64,000 nucleotides of DNA from positions 3,261,667 to 3,325,666 of the forward strand of contig OX424568.1 of NCBI GenBank assembly GCA_949152475.1, read 5' to 3'. Every line of letters starts with the position of its first letter. Positions within the stretch are counted from its first letter, which is position 1. A program made the position numbers and the translations under genes. This DNA is from Terebella lapidaria. Its lineage: Eukaryota > Annelida > Polychaeta > Terebellida > Terebellidae. The notes below the pieces were generated by a model. That model was not told where the DNA came from. It saw only the letters and a program-made list of their open reading frames with translations, and searched no databases. Of the stretch, positions 1 to 11,204 are shown one piece after another.

Positions 1-318
1 AAGTTGATGGGGTTAGAGTAAAAAATGGGGTGTAGTTTTTTGGAGGGGATGAACGTCTCATTCACGAAATAAGCAATAAATGACACAAAGCGGGACCTAT
101 ATAAAGACTTTCTATAGTGAGTCGAGTATACAACCAAAGATCATATTCAGTTGAATATGATCTTTCATACAACTAGCATCCCTTAATTCATTCAGTCACT
201 CTTCAAACTAAAGAGGGCGACGAAGTTGATGGGGTTACAGTGAAAAAATGGGGACTAGTTTTTTTTTAAGCAATAAATCCCACAAAGCGGGACCTATATA
301 ACGACTATCTATAGTGAG
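1..318. repeat. Direct duplication of about 100 bp
   Basis: Positions 1-122 and 223-318 are diverged direct copies. Both start with AAGTTGATGGGGTTA and both carry CACAAAGCGGGACCTATATAA near the end; the first has about 28 extra bases in the middle. No coding frame is associated with either copy. Confidence 0.6.
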
Positions 319-336
319 GCCACTATATAAAGACTA

Positions 337-880
337 CCGTATAATCGCGCATATAAGGACATGTTCTTATATCCGAAATATTGCTTTTTGGGGCTCTCGC
401 CAAAAAACCAAAGTGTCTCGAATATAGGGACATGTTCTTATATTCGAATATAAGGACACCCCCAATAACCCGCATATAAGAACACGGTAAGCTCAATTAA
501 ATAAAAGCCACACTAACCTTCGTGTGCAAGTAGCCTAGACAAGTCATAACCACCACTGATGCCAAATTACATTATATATGTTGGCTTAGGTAGGTATTGG
601 AGGCCTATTTTCAATGTATATATATTACTGACAGTGGTCGTAAGCCCGGCAGCACGTGATAGCACGTGCAATGGGTGTCCTTATATTCGGGAAACCTTTA
701 AGTTTTTGGCGCCAAAACCCAAATGTCTCGAATATAAGGACATGGGTGTCCTTATAAACGAATATTATTTTATGGCGCGAAAAAAGTAAACCTTCTCGAA
801 TATAGGGACATGTTCTTATATTCGAATATAAGGACAGGCTCGAATATAAGGACAGTGTCCTTATATGCGCGATTATACGG
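337..880. mobile_element. Short inverted-repeat DNA element (MITE-like), TA-flanked
   Basis: The ends at 337-361 and 856-880 are perfect inverted repeats beginning CCGTATAATCGCGCATATAA, each bordered by TA. The interior contains many copies of ATATAAGGACA in both orientations, so much of the element can fold on itself. A 76-codon open frame inside (559-789) overlaps these repeats and looks accidental. The size, TA flanks and lack of a transposase fit a non-autonomous DNA transposon; the superfamily is not clear. Confidence 0.65.
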
Positions 881-1163
881 TAAGGGTTAATTCACCGTAA
901 TCACTGCAGGTTCTCATGGATGCCCTAGTGTCCAATAGTGAGCGGGCCAGCAGTCAGTATTGATTTTTACTCATTGCCATAAATTTACATTGCTCATTGG
1001 TAGTTCGTATAAGACCATCCAATACTGCTATGCTGCCTTCTGATATAACTCGCTTTCTACATGAATGACATTTAATCCGTTTCTCACATTTGTAATACAA
1101 CTTCAAAATAAAACGTAGAGCACCATACCCTACTTCGTCACCATTCGTGTATACACAGATATG
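881..1163. other. No gene seen
   Basis: Unique-looking non-coding DNA between two small repeats. The only open frame (minus strand, 70 codons) shows no recognisable domain. Confidence 0.5.
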
Positions 1164-1445
1164 CACACTAAAAAATAATTTTCTTGGACAAGAAATTACA
1201 AGAATATATTTCTAGATAGATGAAGTATTTTCTTATATTTTCTTGTATTTTCTCACCCATGAAAATCATTTTCTTGACAACTTGTATCATTTGAAACATT
1301 TTCTGAAAGTGAGATATTTCTTCTGAGGGTAAGAAATATTGACTTTCAATTCTTAAAAACATCAGTTTAAGAAACAATATTTCTAGATACAAGTTAATAT
1401 TTCTTATATGAAAGAAATATAATTTCTAGGATACAAAAATCGAGT
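1164..1445. mobile_element. Partial CACTA-like short element
   Basis: The left end, CACACTAAAAAATAATTTTC at 1164, matches in inverted orientation the right end of the element at 45602-46172. The interior is rich in TTTCTTG and TTTCTAGA words, as in that copy. The right limit is uncertain. Confidence 0.35.
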
Positions 1446-1871
1446 GGCTCCAGTTATTTTAGCTTACCAGGGTATTTACCATGTTTACTAGATATTGATG
1501 ACTGCATACAAGAATCCTAATTAAGCAAACGCTCCAATAGAAGAACATCAACTTTTCATTGAAAAAAAGAGTTTTTCAGTGGCTCATATAAACCTATAAC
1601 GTCTCTCTCTCTCGGACAATCTCCTCGATCGAGTCGCTTCCAGTGTATATATAATACACCAGAAACTAGAGACAGCACGCGAAGCATAAACAATCCATTG
1701 TTATAGTTTACTGGAACGTAAATTACAATGCGTCGCCGTGGCAACGCCCGCTCGAACCGAGCTTAGGCCAAAACGGAAAAGGCCATACAAATGGGATATG
1801 AGTTTACAATCACCTGCCGTGAACTTAGGGCGAAATCGCCACATTATATTGGCCATTCAACTCAATGTTAA
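1446..1871. other. No gene seen
   Basis: Non-coding DNA with a short CT-rich stretch near 1600. The TTAA at 1868-1871 is the target site of the next element. Confidence 0.4.
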
Positions 1872-2289
1872 CGTAGTCCGCTACAAACAGTGAGGTAACG
1901 GAGAGTCAAAATTTAAAATTCATTTCTTGAATATTATCTCTTCAAAATTACATTATTTTATAGAGTAAATGATCTGCATCCTAATACTGAAAAGAAAAAA
2001 GGGGGTCATCGTGCTCGTTTCTCCTACATATTCGATCAAAATCACACATATTTACCTAAAATGACATAAATTCTAGCATTTTTGCACATTTTTTTTGTCC
2101 ATATTCACATCTTGCATCGTGTTTTCTATGCGAACGGATACGGTGACCCCCTATTTTCTTTTCAGTTTTAGGATGCTGAACAGTTACTCTATAAAATATA
2201 TCATTTTGAAGCTCTAGATTATGTTGATACAGGTATTTATTTTAAAGAACCCTTTGACCCCCTTTCCTCACTGTTTGGAGCGGACTACC
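1872..2289. mobile_element. TTAA-flanked MITE with long inverted arms
   Basis: TTAA at 1868-1871 and 2290-2293 flank ends that pair as GTAGTCCGCTMCAAACAGTG (M = A or C). Longer imperfect arms continue inward, and both carry a block like CTGAAAAGAAAA..GGGGGTCA. TTAA targets are typical of piggyBac and Kolobok DNA transposons. No protein is encoded. Confidence 0.6.
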
Positions 2290-2961
2290 TTAAATGATCT
2301 TACTTTGACGGTCCATAACAGCTTCCTAAAAAAAATCCCAGCCTAACCACTATGCTAGTTTTATCACTCGACGTATTGGGCATCGCGTGGTAAGCATTTA
2401 ATATATTTGACGACACATGGGATTTTTCGCTATTCTGCCTTGAATGGACCCGGGGTGAAAATACCCAAAATTATGGGTACTGATGCCCATGCAAAACCCA
2501 TTTGATTTCCCAGCTCCTGAGAAGAACGCCAACAAGATACTGCCTTGAAAACCGGGTCATTATTTCCCAGCAGTGCGTTCTTTCAGGTGAATATACACTC
2601 GTCCAGAAGTCTGGCCTGAAAAAATATATGAGGCGATGTTTAACAACAGTTTCCCTTTAAATTGCCTAAGTGAGTGAACGCTCGCTGATTGGCTGAGCGA
2701 TTACCAGTAAAATTATCGTAATTTGCCCTCAGATCACGCGGCTCGTCATTTCGTCATTTCTGCGAGAGTTTGAAAACAGATCCACTTTGAAATCAGAACT
2801 TTGAAAACAGATCCAAAAACGCGGAGATGGCAGATGGTTTGTATAGTTTGTACGATTTTTCTTGAACATTACCAGTAATATGTTATTAATCAGAGCATAG
2901 AGACGCAGCGAGTGGAAAAGCAGGTTTCTTGTAGATTTAAACCATACTTGCATTGTTCTCT
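2290..2961. other. No gene seen
   Basis: Non-coding sequence without a recognisable repeat boundary. Confidence 0.4.
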
Positions 2962-3000
2962 CAGGTGTTTAATCAATGCTGTATGTTGGTTAAACACCTG
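2962..3000. repeat. Short inverted repeat
   Basis: CAGGTGTTTAA at 2962 pairs with TTAAACACCTG ending at 3000. It is a possible hairpin of unknown role. Confidence 0.5.
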
Positions 3001-3034
3001 CCGGTCACGGCTGAGTAGTTTTCTGTATGGTTTA

Positions 3035-3094
3035 AAATAGAGAAACCCCTCGAGTATGTTGAATAACCCCCTGTTCCTCGGGGTTTCTCTATTT
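3035..3094. repeat. Inverted repeat with 15-bp perfect arms
   Basis: AAATAGAGAAACCCC (3035-3049) pairs exactly with GGGGTTTCTCTATTT (3080-3094) around a 30-bp spacer. Confidence 0.6.
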
Positions 3095-3124
3095 CATCTT
3101 TACCTGTAATAATTATTATCATTG

Positions 3125-3125
<1 letters not shown>

Positions 3126-3212
<87 letters not shown>
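3126..3212. repeat. (AT)n microsatellite, about 87 bp
   Basis: Uninterrupted AT dinucleotide run. Confidence 0.95.
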
Positions 3213-3214
<2 letters not shown>

Positions 3215-3395
3215 CTGAGTGTATATAGACTGCAATGATACTGGTAGGTCTAGACTGATAATAACGTGGCTTGTGTCGTCAGCGTGTCTCAGGCTTGTAT
3301 ACATACGTCTTTAGAGTAGGGGTTAATTAGCTTGACATGACGGATTGACAAGATGCTCCATGAAAATGCGACACATATGAAAGAAAATGTGAAAT

Positions 3396-5477
3396 TCACG
3401 TCTTCTTTTGAGCTAACCTCAACACTTCTGACCGGTACACTTCTGGAACTACAATTTGCTTCACAACTGACCAATCATCTGAGGCAGGGACATCAGTGGG
3501 TCGCCACTTCCTCATCAAGACCTTGTTCTTGATAAAGTAACCCGTAGGAACCTTATCCAACTCGTCATCTGACAACACTGAATCAAACAAAGGGGCCAAA
3601 CTTGGATCCTCCTTTTGTTCTTCCACAAGACTATGTCTCGACATTGACATGTCTACATCACCAGAATCAGTGACACTAGAGAAATTCGCCATGTTCATGA
3701 ACGTTTGAGACAAATCAACATTAGTGTCATCCACATTTTTGTCATCATCATCAGCCATTTTCTTGGCTTGAGCTCGGGTGACTGCGCAAGAGGGAAACAC
3801 GTCTGGAATCTCCTCTCCAATTTTCTCTACTTCAGGCATTGTCACTGGCTCAGATGACATCCTGGGCTCAGGGATCACTTTTCCCCCGGCCAAATCATTT
3901 CCCAACAAAAAGGATATGCCTGTTGCAGGCAGAGTGGGCAATATCCCCACTACTACACTCCCTGATACTAAGTCTGAAACTAGATTCACATGGTGGAGTG
4001 GAACGTCAACGAATCCACTTTCAACACCACGGACAATAACTAACTCATCAGTGGATGAGTTGGAATCAAAAGGTAAAGTACTGGCTAAGAGCAAGGACTG
4101 TGTCGCTCTTGTATCACGCAAAATCTTTATTGGTACTTTTTCAGATGAATCGTCCTCCAATGACACGAAGCCATCTGAGACAAACGGTTTGTACTCATCT
4201 CTGATATCATTGCTCTTTGCAACAAAATGATCAGTAATCCCACTATGTACTGGACTAGCTAAACCCATGTTGCCATGGCCACTACTGACCAAACCATCAG
4301 TTTTCACTTCAGAAGTTTCTTTACTTTCATTTTTCCTAGCCCAGCAATCAGATATGACGTGTCCAGGCTTCTTACAGTAGTAACATGTCGGACCACCCGA
4401 CCTGGGAGCACCTCTACCCCAACTACTGAACTGACGATAACCACGTCCTTGGGTATGAGAACCTCGTGAACTAGGACTGTGGGAAACTGTGCTAGACTTT
4501 TTGTCTGCACGAGCACCATGATCATCTACAGGAGGAGACTGATCAGCTTGAGCAGCCCCAGGTTTTTTGTCACTTGGACCAGGCTTGTGAGTACTGAATG
4601 ACTTTTGTTTGTGATTGTTACGATGCCTGTGAGTTAGTGCATAATCATCAGCAAAGGTGGCGAATTCATGAAGATCATCAATCTTTTTCTCATCAAGGTA
4701 AGTCTTTAAGTCATCATTAACACATCTCTTAAATTCTTCAATGAGAATTGTTTGTCTTAACTTTTCAAAATCCGAATCAATACCTTTAGAATTGCACCAT
4801 CTTTCAAAGAACACCTCTTTCTGTCGAGCAAATTCAACGTAAGTTTCATTGTCTTGTTTCTTGTATTTTCTGAATTTTTGTCTGTATGCCTCAGGAACCA
4901 ATTCATACGCTTTGAGAATGGCTGCTTTGACACATTGATAATCAGTACAATCGGCCACTGAAAGTGCAGCGTAGGCCTCCTGGGCTCTACCTTTCAACAC
5001 TGTCTGCAACAACATGGGCCACATTCTTACGAGCCAGTTCAAATTTTTGGCAACCTTCTCAAAGTGTGAAAAGTACCTGTCAATTTCAGATTCGTTGAAA
5101 GGGGATACAAGGCACACATGCTTAGTCAACTCGAGCTGGTCCCTTCTGGACTCAGCTTCAGCAAGCTTAATCTCTAATTCTTTTAAACGAGTTCCTGCAT
5201 TTATTTTTTCTTGCTCTGTCTGCGCTTGTAATTCCCTTTCACGAATTTCTGTTTTTGTTTGGAGTTCTCTTTCTTGCATTTGTATTTGTGCATGTATTTC
5301 CATTTGTTTCAGTTTGATCTGTGTTTCCATCTCAAGTTGTGTCTGAGAGATATCAAGGGGATCAGGAAGTAAGTGTTCAAACACATCCTCAGGCAATTCA
5401 TCATTGTCCACCAAGTAGTCAACAACAAGCCGACGTAAATCAGACTTGCGCATAGATTTTTTTCCTTCTATGTTTAA
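3396..5477 (-). CDS. Gag-protease region of a Gmr1-type Ty3/gypsy element, partial
   Basis: A minus-strand open frame of nearly 700 codons forms the main part of a retroelement polyprotein. In order it has an N-terminal KSDLRRLVVDYL motif, a glutamine/glutamate-rich coiled coil, a SCAN-like capsid region (around EAYRQKFRKYKKQDNETYVE), a CCHC zinc knuckle (CYYCKKPGHVISDC), a protease-like segment and the stretch that normally precedes the integrase zinc finger. Protease followed directly by integrase is the gene order of the Gmr1 clade, where integrase precedes reverse transcriptase. The fragment is incomplete at both ends: the rest of pol is absent on the low side, and the gag start lies beyond the 24.9-kb insertion. 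It is an old fossil. Confidence 0.75.
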   Translation of the reverse strand, partial: LNIEGKKSMRKSDLRRLVVDYLVDNDELPEDVFEHLLPDPLDISQTQLEMETQIKLKQMEIHAQIQMQERELQTKTEIRERELQAQTEQEKINAGTRLKELEIKLAEAESRRDQLELTKHVCLVSPFNESEIDRYFSHFEKVAKNLNWLVRMWPMLLQTVLKGRAQEAYAALSVADCTDYQCVKAAILKAYELVPEAYRQKFRKYKKQDNETYVEFARQKEVFFERWCNSKGIDSDFEKLRQTILIEEFKRCVNDDLKTYLDEKKIDDLHEFATFADDYALTHRHRNNHKQKSFSTHKPGPSDKKPGAAQADQSPPVDDHGARADKKSSTVSHSPSSRGSHTQGRGYRQFSSWGRGAPRSGGPTCYYCKKPGHVISDCWARKNESKETSEVKTDGLVSSGHGNMGLASPVHSGITDHFVAKSNDIRDEYKPFVSDGFVSLEDDSSEKVPIKILRDTRATQSLLLASTLPFDSNSSTDELVIVRGVESGFVDVPLHHVNLVSDLVSGSVVVGILPTLPATGISFLLGNDLAGGKVIPEPRMSSEPVTMPEVEKIGEEIPDVFPSCAVTRAQAKKMADDDDKNVDDTNVDLSQTFMNMANFSSVTDSGDVDMSMSRHSLVEEQKEDPSLAPLFDSVLSDDELDKVPTGYFIKNKVLMRKWRPTDVPASDDWSVVKQIVVPEVYRSEVLRLAQKKT

Positions 5478-5495
5478 AGCCCGATACACATTAAG

Positions 5496-5582
5496 CGATA
5501 TTATCGTCGATATGTAGCTGCGATATTGTCGGCGATTAATTTATCGGCGATGTTTCTTATACACATCAGGCGATATTATCGG
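5496..5582. repeat. Palindromic iterons at the left end of the TTAA element
   Basis: Three or more copies of a near-palindrome like GCGATATTATCGTCG or GCGATATTGTCGGCG are clustered within about 100 bp of the left end. They look like subterminal transposase-binding sites. Confidence 0.5.
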
Positions 5583-6278
5583 CTACAAACATGATGACGC
5601 CCCCCAAAATATAATAAAGGAGAAATTTAAAATTCTAAAAGACAAGTTTGTGGGGGACTATCCCATAGTATCAATATACAAAGTCCAAAATTGGGTGTCA
5701 TGTACATGTGCCGTGATGATTATGCAGGTGCATGGGTCTATAAGTGATGAATATGCGTCTATATCGCATTATATTCGCATGCGCCTATAACTGAGAGACT
5801 ATAATTTTCCAACTGAAACTATTATTCACATATAGGCGCACCCTGATATTCCTACATTTTATGATTTGCAACAAGTGTGATACTCGTGTTTACACCTGCT
5901 TTGTCATGTGATCAAATCTTGGCCCCAAAATTACAAAAAAAATACAAAATTCCAGCAGCCTAGGCCTGTTTGTCAGTGTATGCTGCTGTTAGGTTTATCC
6001 CTATATAACTTATAAATAGAGAAAGGAAATGCAATTAAACAATTAAGAAGTAAATAATGACCGGGGGGGGGGGGGGGGGCAAGGAGTGGATATTAGGTGG
6101 ACCATAAGTGATTATTATTCATTGAGTAAATAGTCGCCTCTTACGATGTTATTAAATAAAAGAAGATATTTCACAGGTAATAGAATATTCCCCTCCAAAT
6201 AAAAATGAGTATTTTCCGAATGACGTAAGTCATGCGCCCCGCCAATCAAACACAAGATAGGGAATGCATAATGATAAG
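5583..6278. other. No gene seen; poly-G run
   Basis: AT-rich non-coding DNA. A run of 17 G lies at 6063-6079. Confidence 0.5.
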
Positions 6279-7792
6279 GAAAATATTGTATGATCAAAAG
6301 ATCATATACCCACTCCCCGCAAACTGTTAAAGCGCTGGATATGCATGTGTGAAAACGGACACGACACATGTGTGAAAGATATGATGCATGTGTGAAAAGA
6401 TAGTACATATGTGTGAGTAATTGTCATCCAGCATGGTTCCATTGCCAGAAAATAGTGGTATACCTAAAACAGGACACTGGAACCAGAAAGTAAGAAGTTG
6501 TGTCGTATTATATGTATTATAATATGCTCTGCAGTAATGTAGACCAGTTCTATTGGAACTAAAAACGCATACAAGTGTTACGATGACAGTTTATGTTAAA
6601 TACGTATGAAAACCTGTTGATAATCCCCAATACGTAATTTATGGTACACGTGAATAACTATTGACTGGCCCGATGGTGAAAATTGCTGTTTATTTGCATT
6701 ATTCACGCAGTTTTTTGGTCAAAATAATATCACCATGTCAATACACATGTGTGAGAAGACAGTACATATGTGTGAGGAGATAGTATGCATGTGTGAGAAA
6801 TGATATGATATTTTGCTGCATGTGTGAGGAGTGTCATTCATTCAAATACACATTTTGAATATGTTTTAATATATTCCCGGATCTCCTGTTCCCGGGAAAC
6901 GGGAATAAGAAATGTTCTTTCCCGGGTACTCGGAAAGGGAACCGGGAATGAGAACATTTCCAGCTTGTAACCTTTAAAATATCACATGTAACCTTCAGTT
7001 GCTATCAAACACATCATAGTGATGGTTCTATGTAGAAATTATCATCTTACCAGTTTAGGGTCAATTTGTTTAAATGATTATGCGAGAATATTCATTTCAT
7101 TTATCAAAATAATCATCTCATTTACCAATCAATTACCAACATGAATATTACTTTGAGAGGCGGGTGCTGTCGTGCATAAAATCTATCCTAGTACTTTGGC
7201 GTCCTATCGGTTGTAAGCTGTGAACATATTATAGGGTTATTGCACAATATGGGGTTTTATGTATAAAAGGTAGGCTACTGAACGATCTTGGTGATATTTG
7301 AAAATACACTACGAGTGAGTTTGCCCAAATTATTTAGGGTTGTAGTTGGCAGCTAGGCTCATCGACTAAGTTATGCGGTAATATTGTTTGGCTTTCGACC
7401 ACATCACACGCCGTCAAAGCAGCCACGAAATCTGCGTAAGGTGCATTCAGCATGTTTCAATTGAAAATGCTAGCATGCTTGAAAACCATTACACTATTTG
7501 TGACTAGGTGATTACAGCATGGACCGAGTGTCAGAAGTGATGGTTAAAATTAAATTTTGCATGATGATAAAAGGATATCACGCTTATAGAACAAAGACTG
7601 CTTTGGGGGAATTGATGTACGTTGAGCCCGATGAAAACATCTTATATGATAAATAAATCTTCTTGGTCGTGGTACATGTCCGAGCAAAACTTGTGGCACT
7701 GAACAACTGCTTCTGTTTGTCGCTTTGTGTTTTTATAACATAAACTATAAAATACCCTACTAAAAATTGGATGGTATGTACGAATGATATAC

Positions 7793-7945
7793 CTTGACTC
7801 TTGTTATCTTGTGGCCTATAATATTTAACTGTCAGCTGTTTCAGCTCCATTGTCTCTGCACCTCTAGGGTCTTTCAGGTCACCTAACTTATCTAATCTCT
7901 CGATTTGCTGGCACACTTTTGTAAGTGATTCTACACTTACATGTA
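7793..7945 (-). CDS. Weak exon candidate
   Basis: On the minus strand an open stretch reads ESLTKVCQQIERLDKLGDLK and onward, ending at a donor-like AAG/GTATAT at 7793. The acceptor side is poor because no pyrimidine tract is visible. It could be a downstream exon of the DUF4806-like gene or chance. No domain recognised. Confidence 0.2.
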
Positions 7946-8519
7946 CATCATTCAATATACTGACATGTCGGTGTATTACTAGAATACAACAGGATCCTCG
8001 GTCAATTTATTTATATGCTTTTATTGTAGTTTCCTTTATAAAGATGATAATTATTTTGCAGTAAATTTATGTGGTGTATATATATGTACTTACTATTACC
8101 ACAAATTATGTTCGTCTGCTTATTTGGTTGGACAAATTAATGTACTACAATCATGTCTTTGACACTCCACATTCAAGACTGGCTCTGTATGCTGCAATTT
8201 GCGTACTCTTCACAGCGGCAATAGCATTAATTGTTCAAACGTATTTATTCGATATGGTTCCACTTGATTTAATCCACATTTACTAGCCACACGGCACCGA
8301 AGGCTCTCTATACACTTTAATGATGATAAATTTGTACACATATCTTATTTTCATTATTACTAGCAACAATCAGAGCTTCCCCGTGGGAAAATTTAAATAA
8401 ATCAGTAATACTGTAATAAGTAAATCATCCCATAACGCTCCATTATGGCTTGCTTGGGTCGGTACTTACGGATATTGCAGCTATCATGTATGACTTACAT
8501 GACTTATTTCTGTTTTCAG

Positions 8520-8561
8520 TCGTTTCGCTATGTAACCGTCTGATTTGTAGCAGTCTAATAG
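8520..8561 (+). other. Candidate 42-nt micro-exon
   Basis: A pyrimidine-rich acceptor (TTATTTCTGTTTTCAG) ends at 8519 and a consensus donor GTAAGT starts at 8562. The 42 nt between them are open in one frame (VSLCNRLICSSLI). It is on the strand opposite to the DUF4806-like gene. It could be an exon of an untraced transcript. Confidence 0.3.
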
Positions 8562-9567
8562 GTAAGTGCTCACTGATCATTCCAATACATTTCATCGATG
8601 CATTACTATTGGTGTTTGTATTTATAAATTTCAAATGATTATGTATGCTATTTACACTTTAAAATGGCAGACACAAAACAGTAGGCCTACTGGTGAGCCG
8701 TAAATGGATAGCATACATTACATACATAGGCCTACATCATGTAGGGCCCATACGCAGCCTATTAAAATTGTATGTGTAGATTCTACGCCGATCGCTTCGG
8801 CTTACTGTCTGGAAATTACGATGCAGAGTGGGACATATGCCGGATGCAAATCTTGGTGATCATGTTATCTATATGACCCATTGTGGGAAACAATCCTGTA
8901 TTACTGTATCGGCAATATTCCCAGTCTATTCAACCCACCTCTGGGTACCTGTCATGCTCGAGCCTCGGAAATATCTGTATCCTAATCATAATAACAGGCT
9001 GCAGGTTACGCTATTAGGTTTAGCACACACATACCATAATTTCTTGGTTTCTTTCTTGTGTTATGTGATCACACATGTGTACTATCCTCTCACACATGTG
9101 TACTATCCTCTCACACATGCATCATATCATAGCGAATGTTCCTCACACATGCATTGTATCATTTCGCACTAATATCATCAAATAACGTTAAATTTTAGAC
9201 GTAATGGTGACGCTACATGTGTGATTTGCTTTTCAATGGTATTTCTGTGTACACTTTTGCCACCAGAACCGCGAACTTCTGCAATATATAGCAGTTTACA
9301 ACCAAAACAAGCGCAACATGTGTGACTTACTGCACTAAATTAATTTGTGCATACCATTTCCGCTGCTTGGTTTTAAACGATCGATATTGTTCCCATATAT
9401 AATTGTAGGCTGTTGGTTCTGTGCTAATTCGTCTTAACCACACAATAATGATATAATTGTGTTCGGGCCTGATTTACTCACACATATGTACTATCTTTTC
9501 ACACATGCATCATATCTCTCACACATGTGTCGTGTCCGTTTTCACACATGCATATCCAGCGCTTTAA

Positions 9568-10634
9568 AGGGTATATATCACGAAAATTGGATATTGGTTT
9601 TTGTTATGTATGTGAAAGCACTATTTGAACTGAACAAAATGGTCTTCACAGCATATTGATATCATGATTCATTCCAAAGTTATGGCACTTTAAACATGTA
9701 TATATTTGCAGAATCCGGCAACAGAATCTGACAGCTAATTAATATGCAAATGAGATGTGTGACGTCATTGACAGACTACTTTTTAATTAGGCATTTTAAA
9801 ATGGAATATTGATACCGTTTGTATCCATATTTTTCCACCAAAATCCATTTTGTATGATTTTTAGTTGGAATAGTCAGTGTTTACATGAAATTTGTGGTTG
9901 TTATGACAACCAATGGCCTGGCTGGGCCCTTAGCAACCATGGTTGCTAGGGCCAATATCTAATTGAAAACGAGATATACATGAATGAAACCATTTCAGAC
10001 AATAGAGTCATAGCAATATATTGAGGAAAATATCAGCAACATGTCTGAACACAAGCCTTAGCAACCGGTACAGGCATTGGAAACCAGCGATAATAGGACA
10101 CATTAACTTAACATGGCTCTAAACGTCAGTGATTTCTCAGGCCTGTGTCGGTTGCTAAGGAGTGTTTTTGTACATTTTGTTGATCAATTACATAAAATAT
10201 TGTCACTAAATTGGTTTGATACTTATATGTCTTGTTTTAAATTGAATACCAGCCATAGCAACCTGGTTGCTAAGGGCCAAATCAGCCCATTGGTTGCCAT
10301 GGCAACTGAAATTGATATGCATTCACTGACTATTCCTACTGTACAATATACCTGATAAGTTTTAGTGACCTAACATAAGCTTAAATGCCTAAATGTGACT
10401 TATTTAAACACCTCATTAAAAAGCAATCTGTCAATGACGTCACACATATTATTTGCATACTAATTAGCTGACAGATTTTTCAAGACTATTGGGAGAAATT
10501 TGCCAGATTTTCAATATTAAAATAGCTATAACTTTTTAACAAATCGAGATATCAACATTCTGTAAAGACTGTTCTATTCAGCTCAACGAGTGGCTTCAAA
10601 TAAAATTATATCATATTTTCGTGATATATACCCT
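9568..10634. mobile_element. TTAA-flanked MITE, 1067 bp
   Basis: Its ends are perfect 20-bp inverted repeats, AGGGTATATATCACGAAAAT, flanked by TTAA at 9564-9567 and 10635-10638. The interior is a long imperfect palindrome with repeated GGTTGCTA/CCATGG words. The homologous arm at 6320-6335 shows the uninterrupted target with a single TTAA, which proves the insertion. The element at 47545-48438 has a related layout. No protein is encoded; the 80-codon frame at 10113 is not convincing. Confidence 0.8.
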
Positions 10635-10679
10635 TTAACAGTTTGCGGGGAGTGGGTATATGATCTTTTGATCATACAA

Positions 10680-10851
10680 CACATGAATAAACAGTGTAGA
10701 TATATTTGCTGCTATAGAATATAACCAATTCTATCATTATTTTAATTCAACACAAAATGTTTCTCCAGCAAATAACTCAATCCTGAGCAAAATACCGAAA
10801 TGTATATTTTTGCTCCTAGCGAATTATTTGAAGTGCATATTCCCGGTTTGG
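10680..10851. mobile_element. 172-bp insertion with 8-bp target duplication
   Basis: TCATACAA occurs at 10672-10679 and again at 10852-10859, and the flanking arm resumes after the second copy. An 8-bp duplication suggests a hAT-like non-autonomous element, but clear inverted ends were not seen. Confidence 0.45.
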
Positions 10852-10866
10852 TCATACAATATTTTC

Positions 10867-11204
10867 TAAATATCTAAATATTCGGTTCTCGTCATGATGT
10901 GCGATATACTGTGAAACTAACACCCATGAAACAAAATAAATTAACTCAAATAAATAAAATAATAATGTTTTCTTGCAGTGGCGAAAATGTTTTAGCGATG
11001 GTGTGTATTATAGCCAAATGAGCCGAACGAGCCGCATCCATACTGTACGGCAATCTCATTCATTTATTCTCTCAACTGTTTATTTATTTTCGTGGGAAAA
11101 CCCTTGGTTAAACACGAATATCTACAGGATATTACTTTGAAGTGCAAACACAGGGTAGGACACGGAAAGATGATGGATTAGATGCATGTATAGGCATATG
11201 CAGA
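10867..11204. other. No gene seen
   Basis: AT-rich non-coding DNA. Confidence 0.4.

Larger units (their letters stand above)
6279..10866. mobile_element. Inverted-repeat element carrying two later insertions
   Basis: The left end GAAAATATTGTATG (6279) pairs with CATACAATATTTTC ending at 10866. The next block on the left, ending CCACTCCCCGCAAACTG, pairs with CAGTTTGCGGGGAGTGG at 10639. Farther in, arms rich in CATGTGTGA words (6340-6420 and 6740-6835) pair with TCACACATG words at 9063-9165 and 9478-9550. The right arm is interrupted by a 1067-bp TTAA element and a 172-bp insertion. The middle (6840-9060) has no clear transposase, only two weak exon candidates. Confidence 0.5.

Noticed and set aside
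559-789. 76-codon frame in the first MITE
   Set aside because: It is composed of the element's internal repeats, with no domain.
3778-4230. 150-codon plus-strand frame
   Set aside because: It is antisense to the Gmr1-type gag and has no recognisable motif.
6115-6408. Minus-strand frame of 97 codons, with a similar plus-strand frame at 9459
   Set aside because: Both are translations of CACACATG-type repeats in the inverted arms of one element.
8071-8286. 71-codon frame with a hydrophobic segment
   Set aside because: One membrane-like stretch is not enough; no relatives, signal or splice context can be supported.
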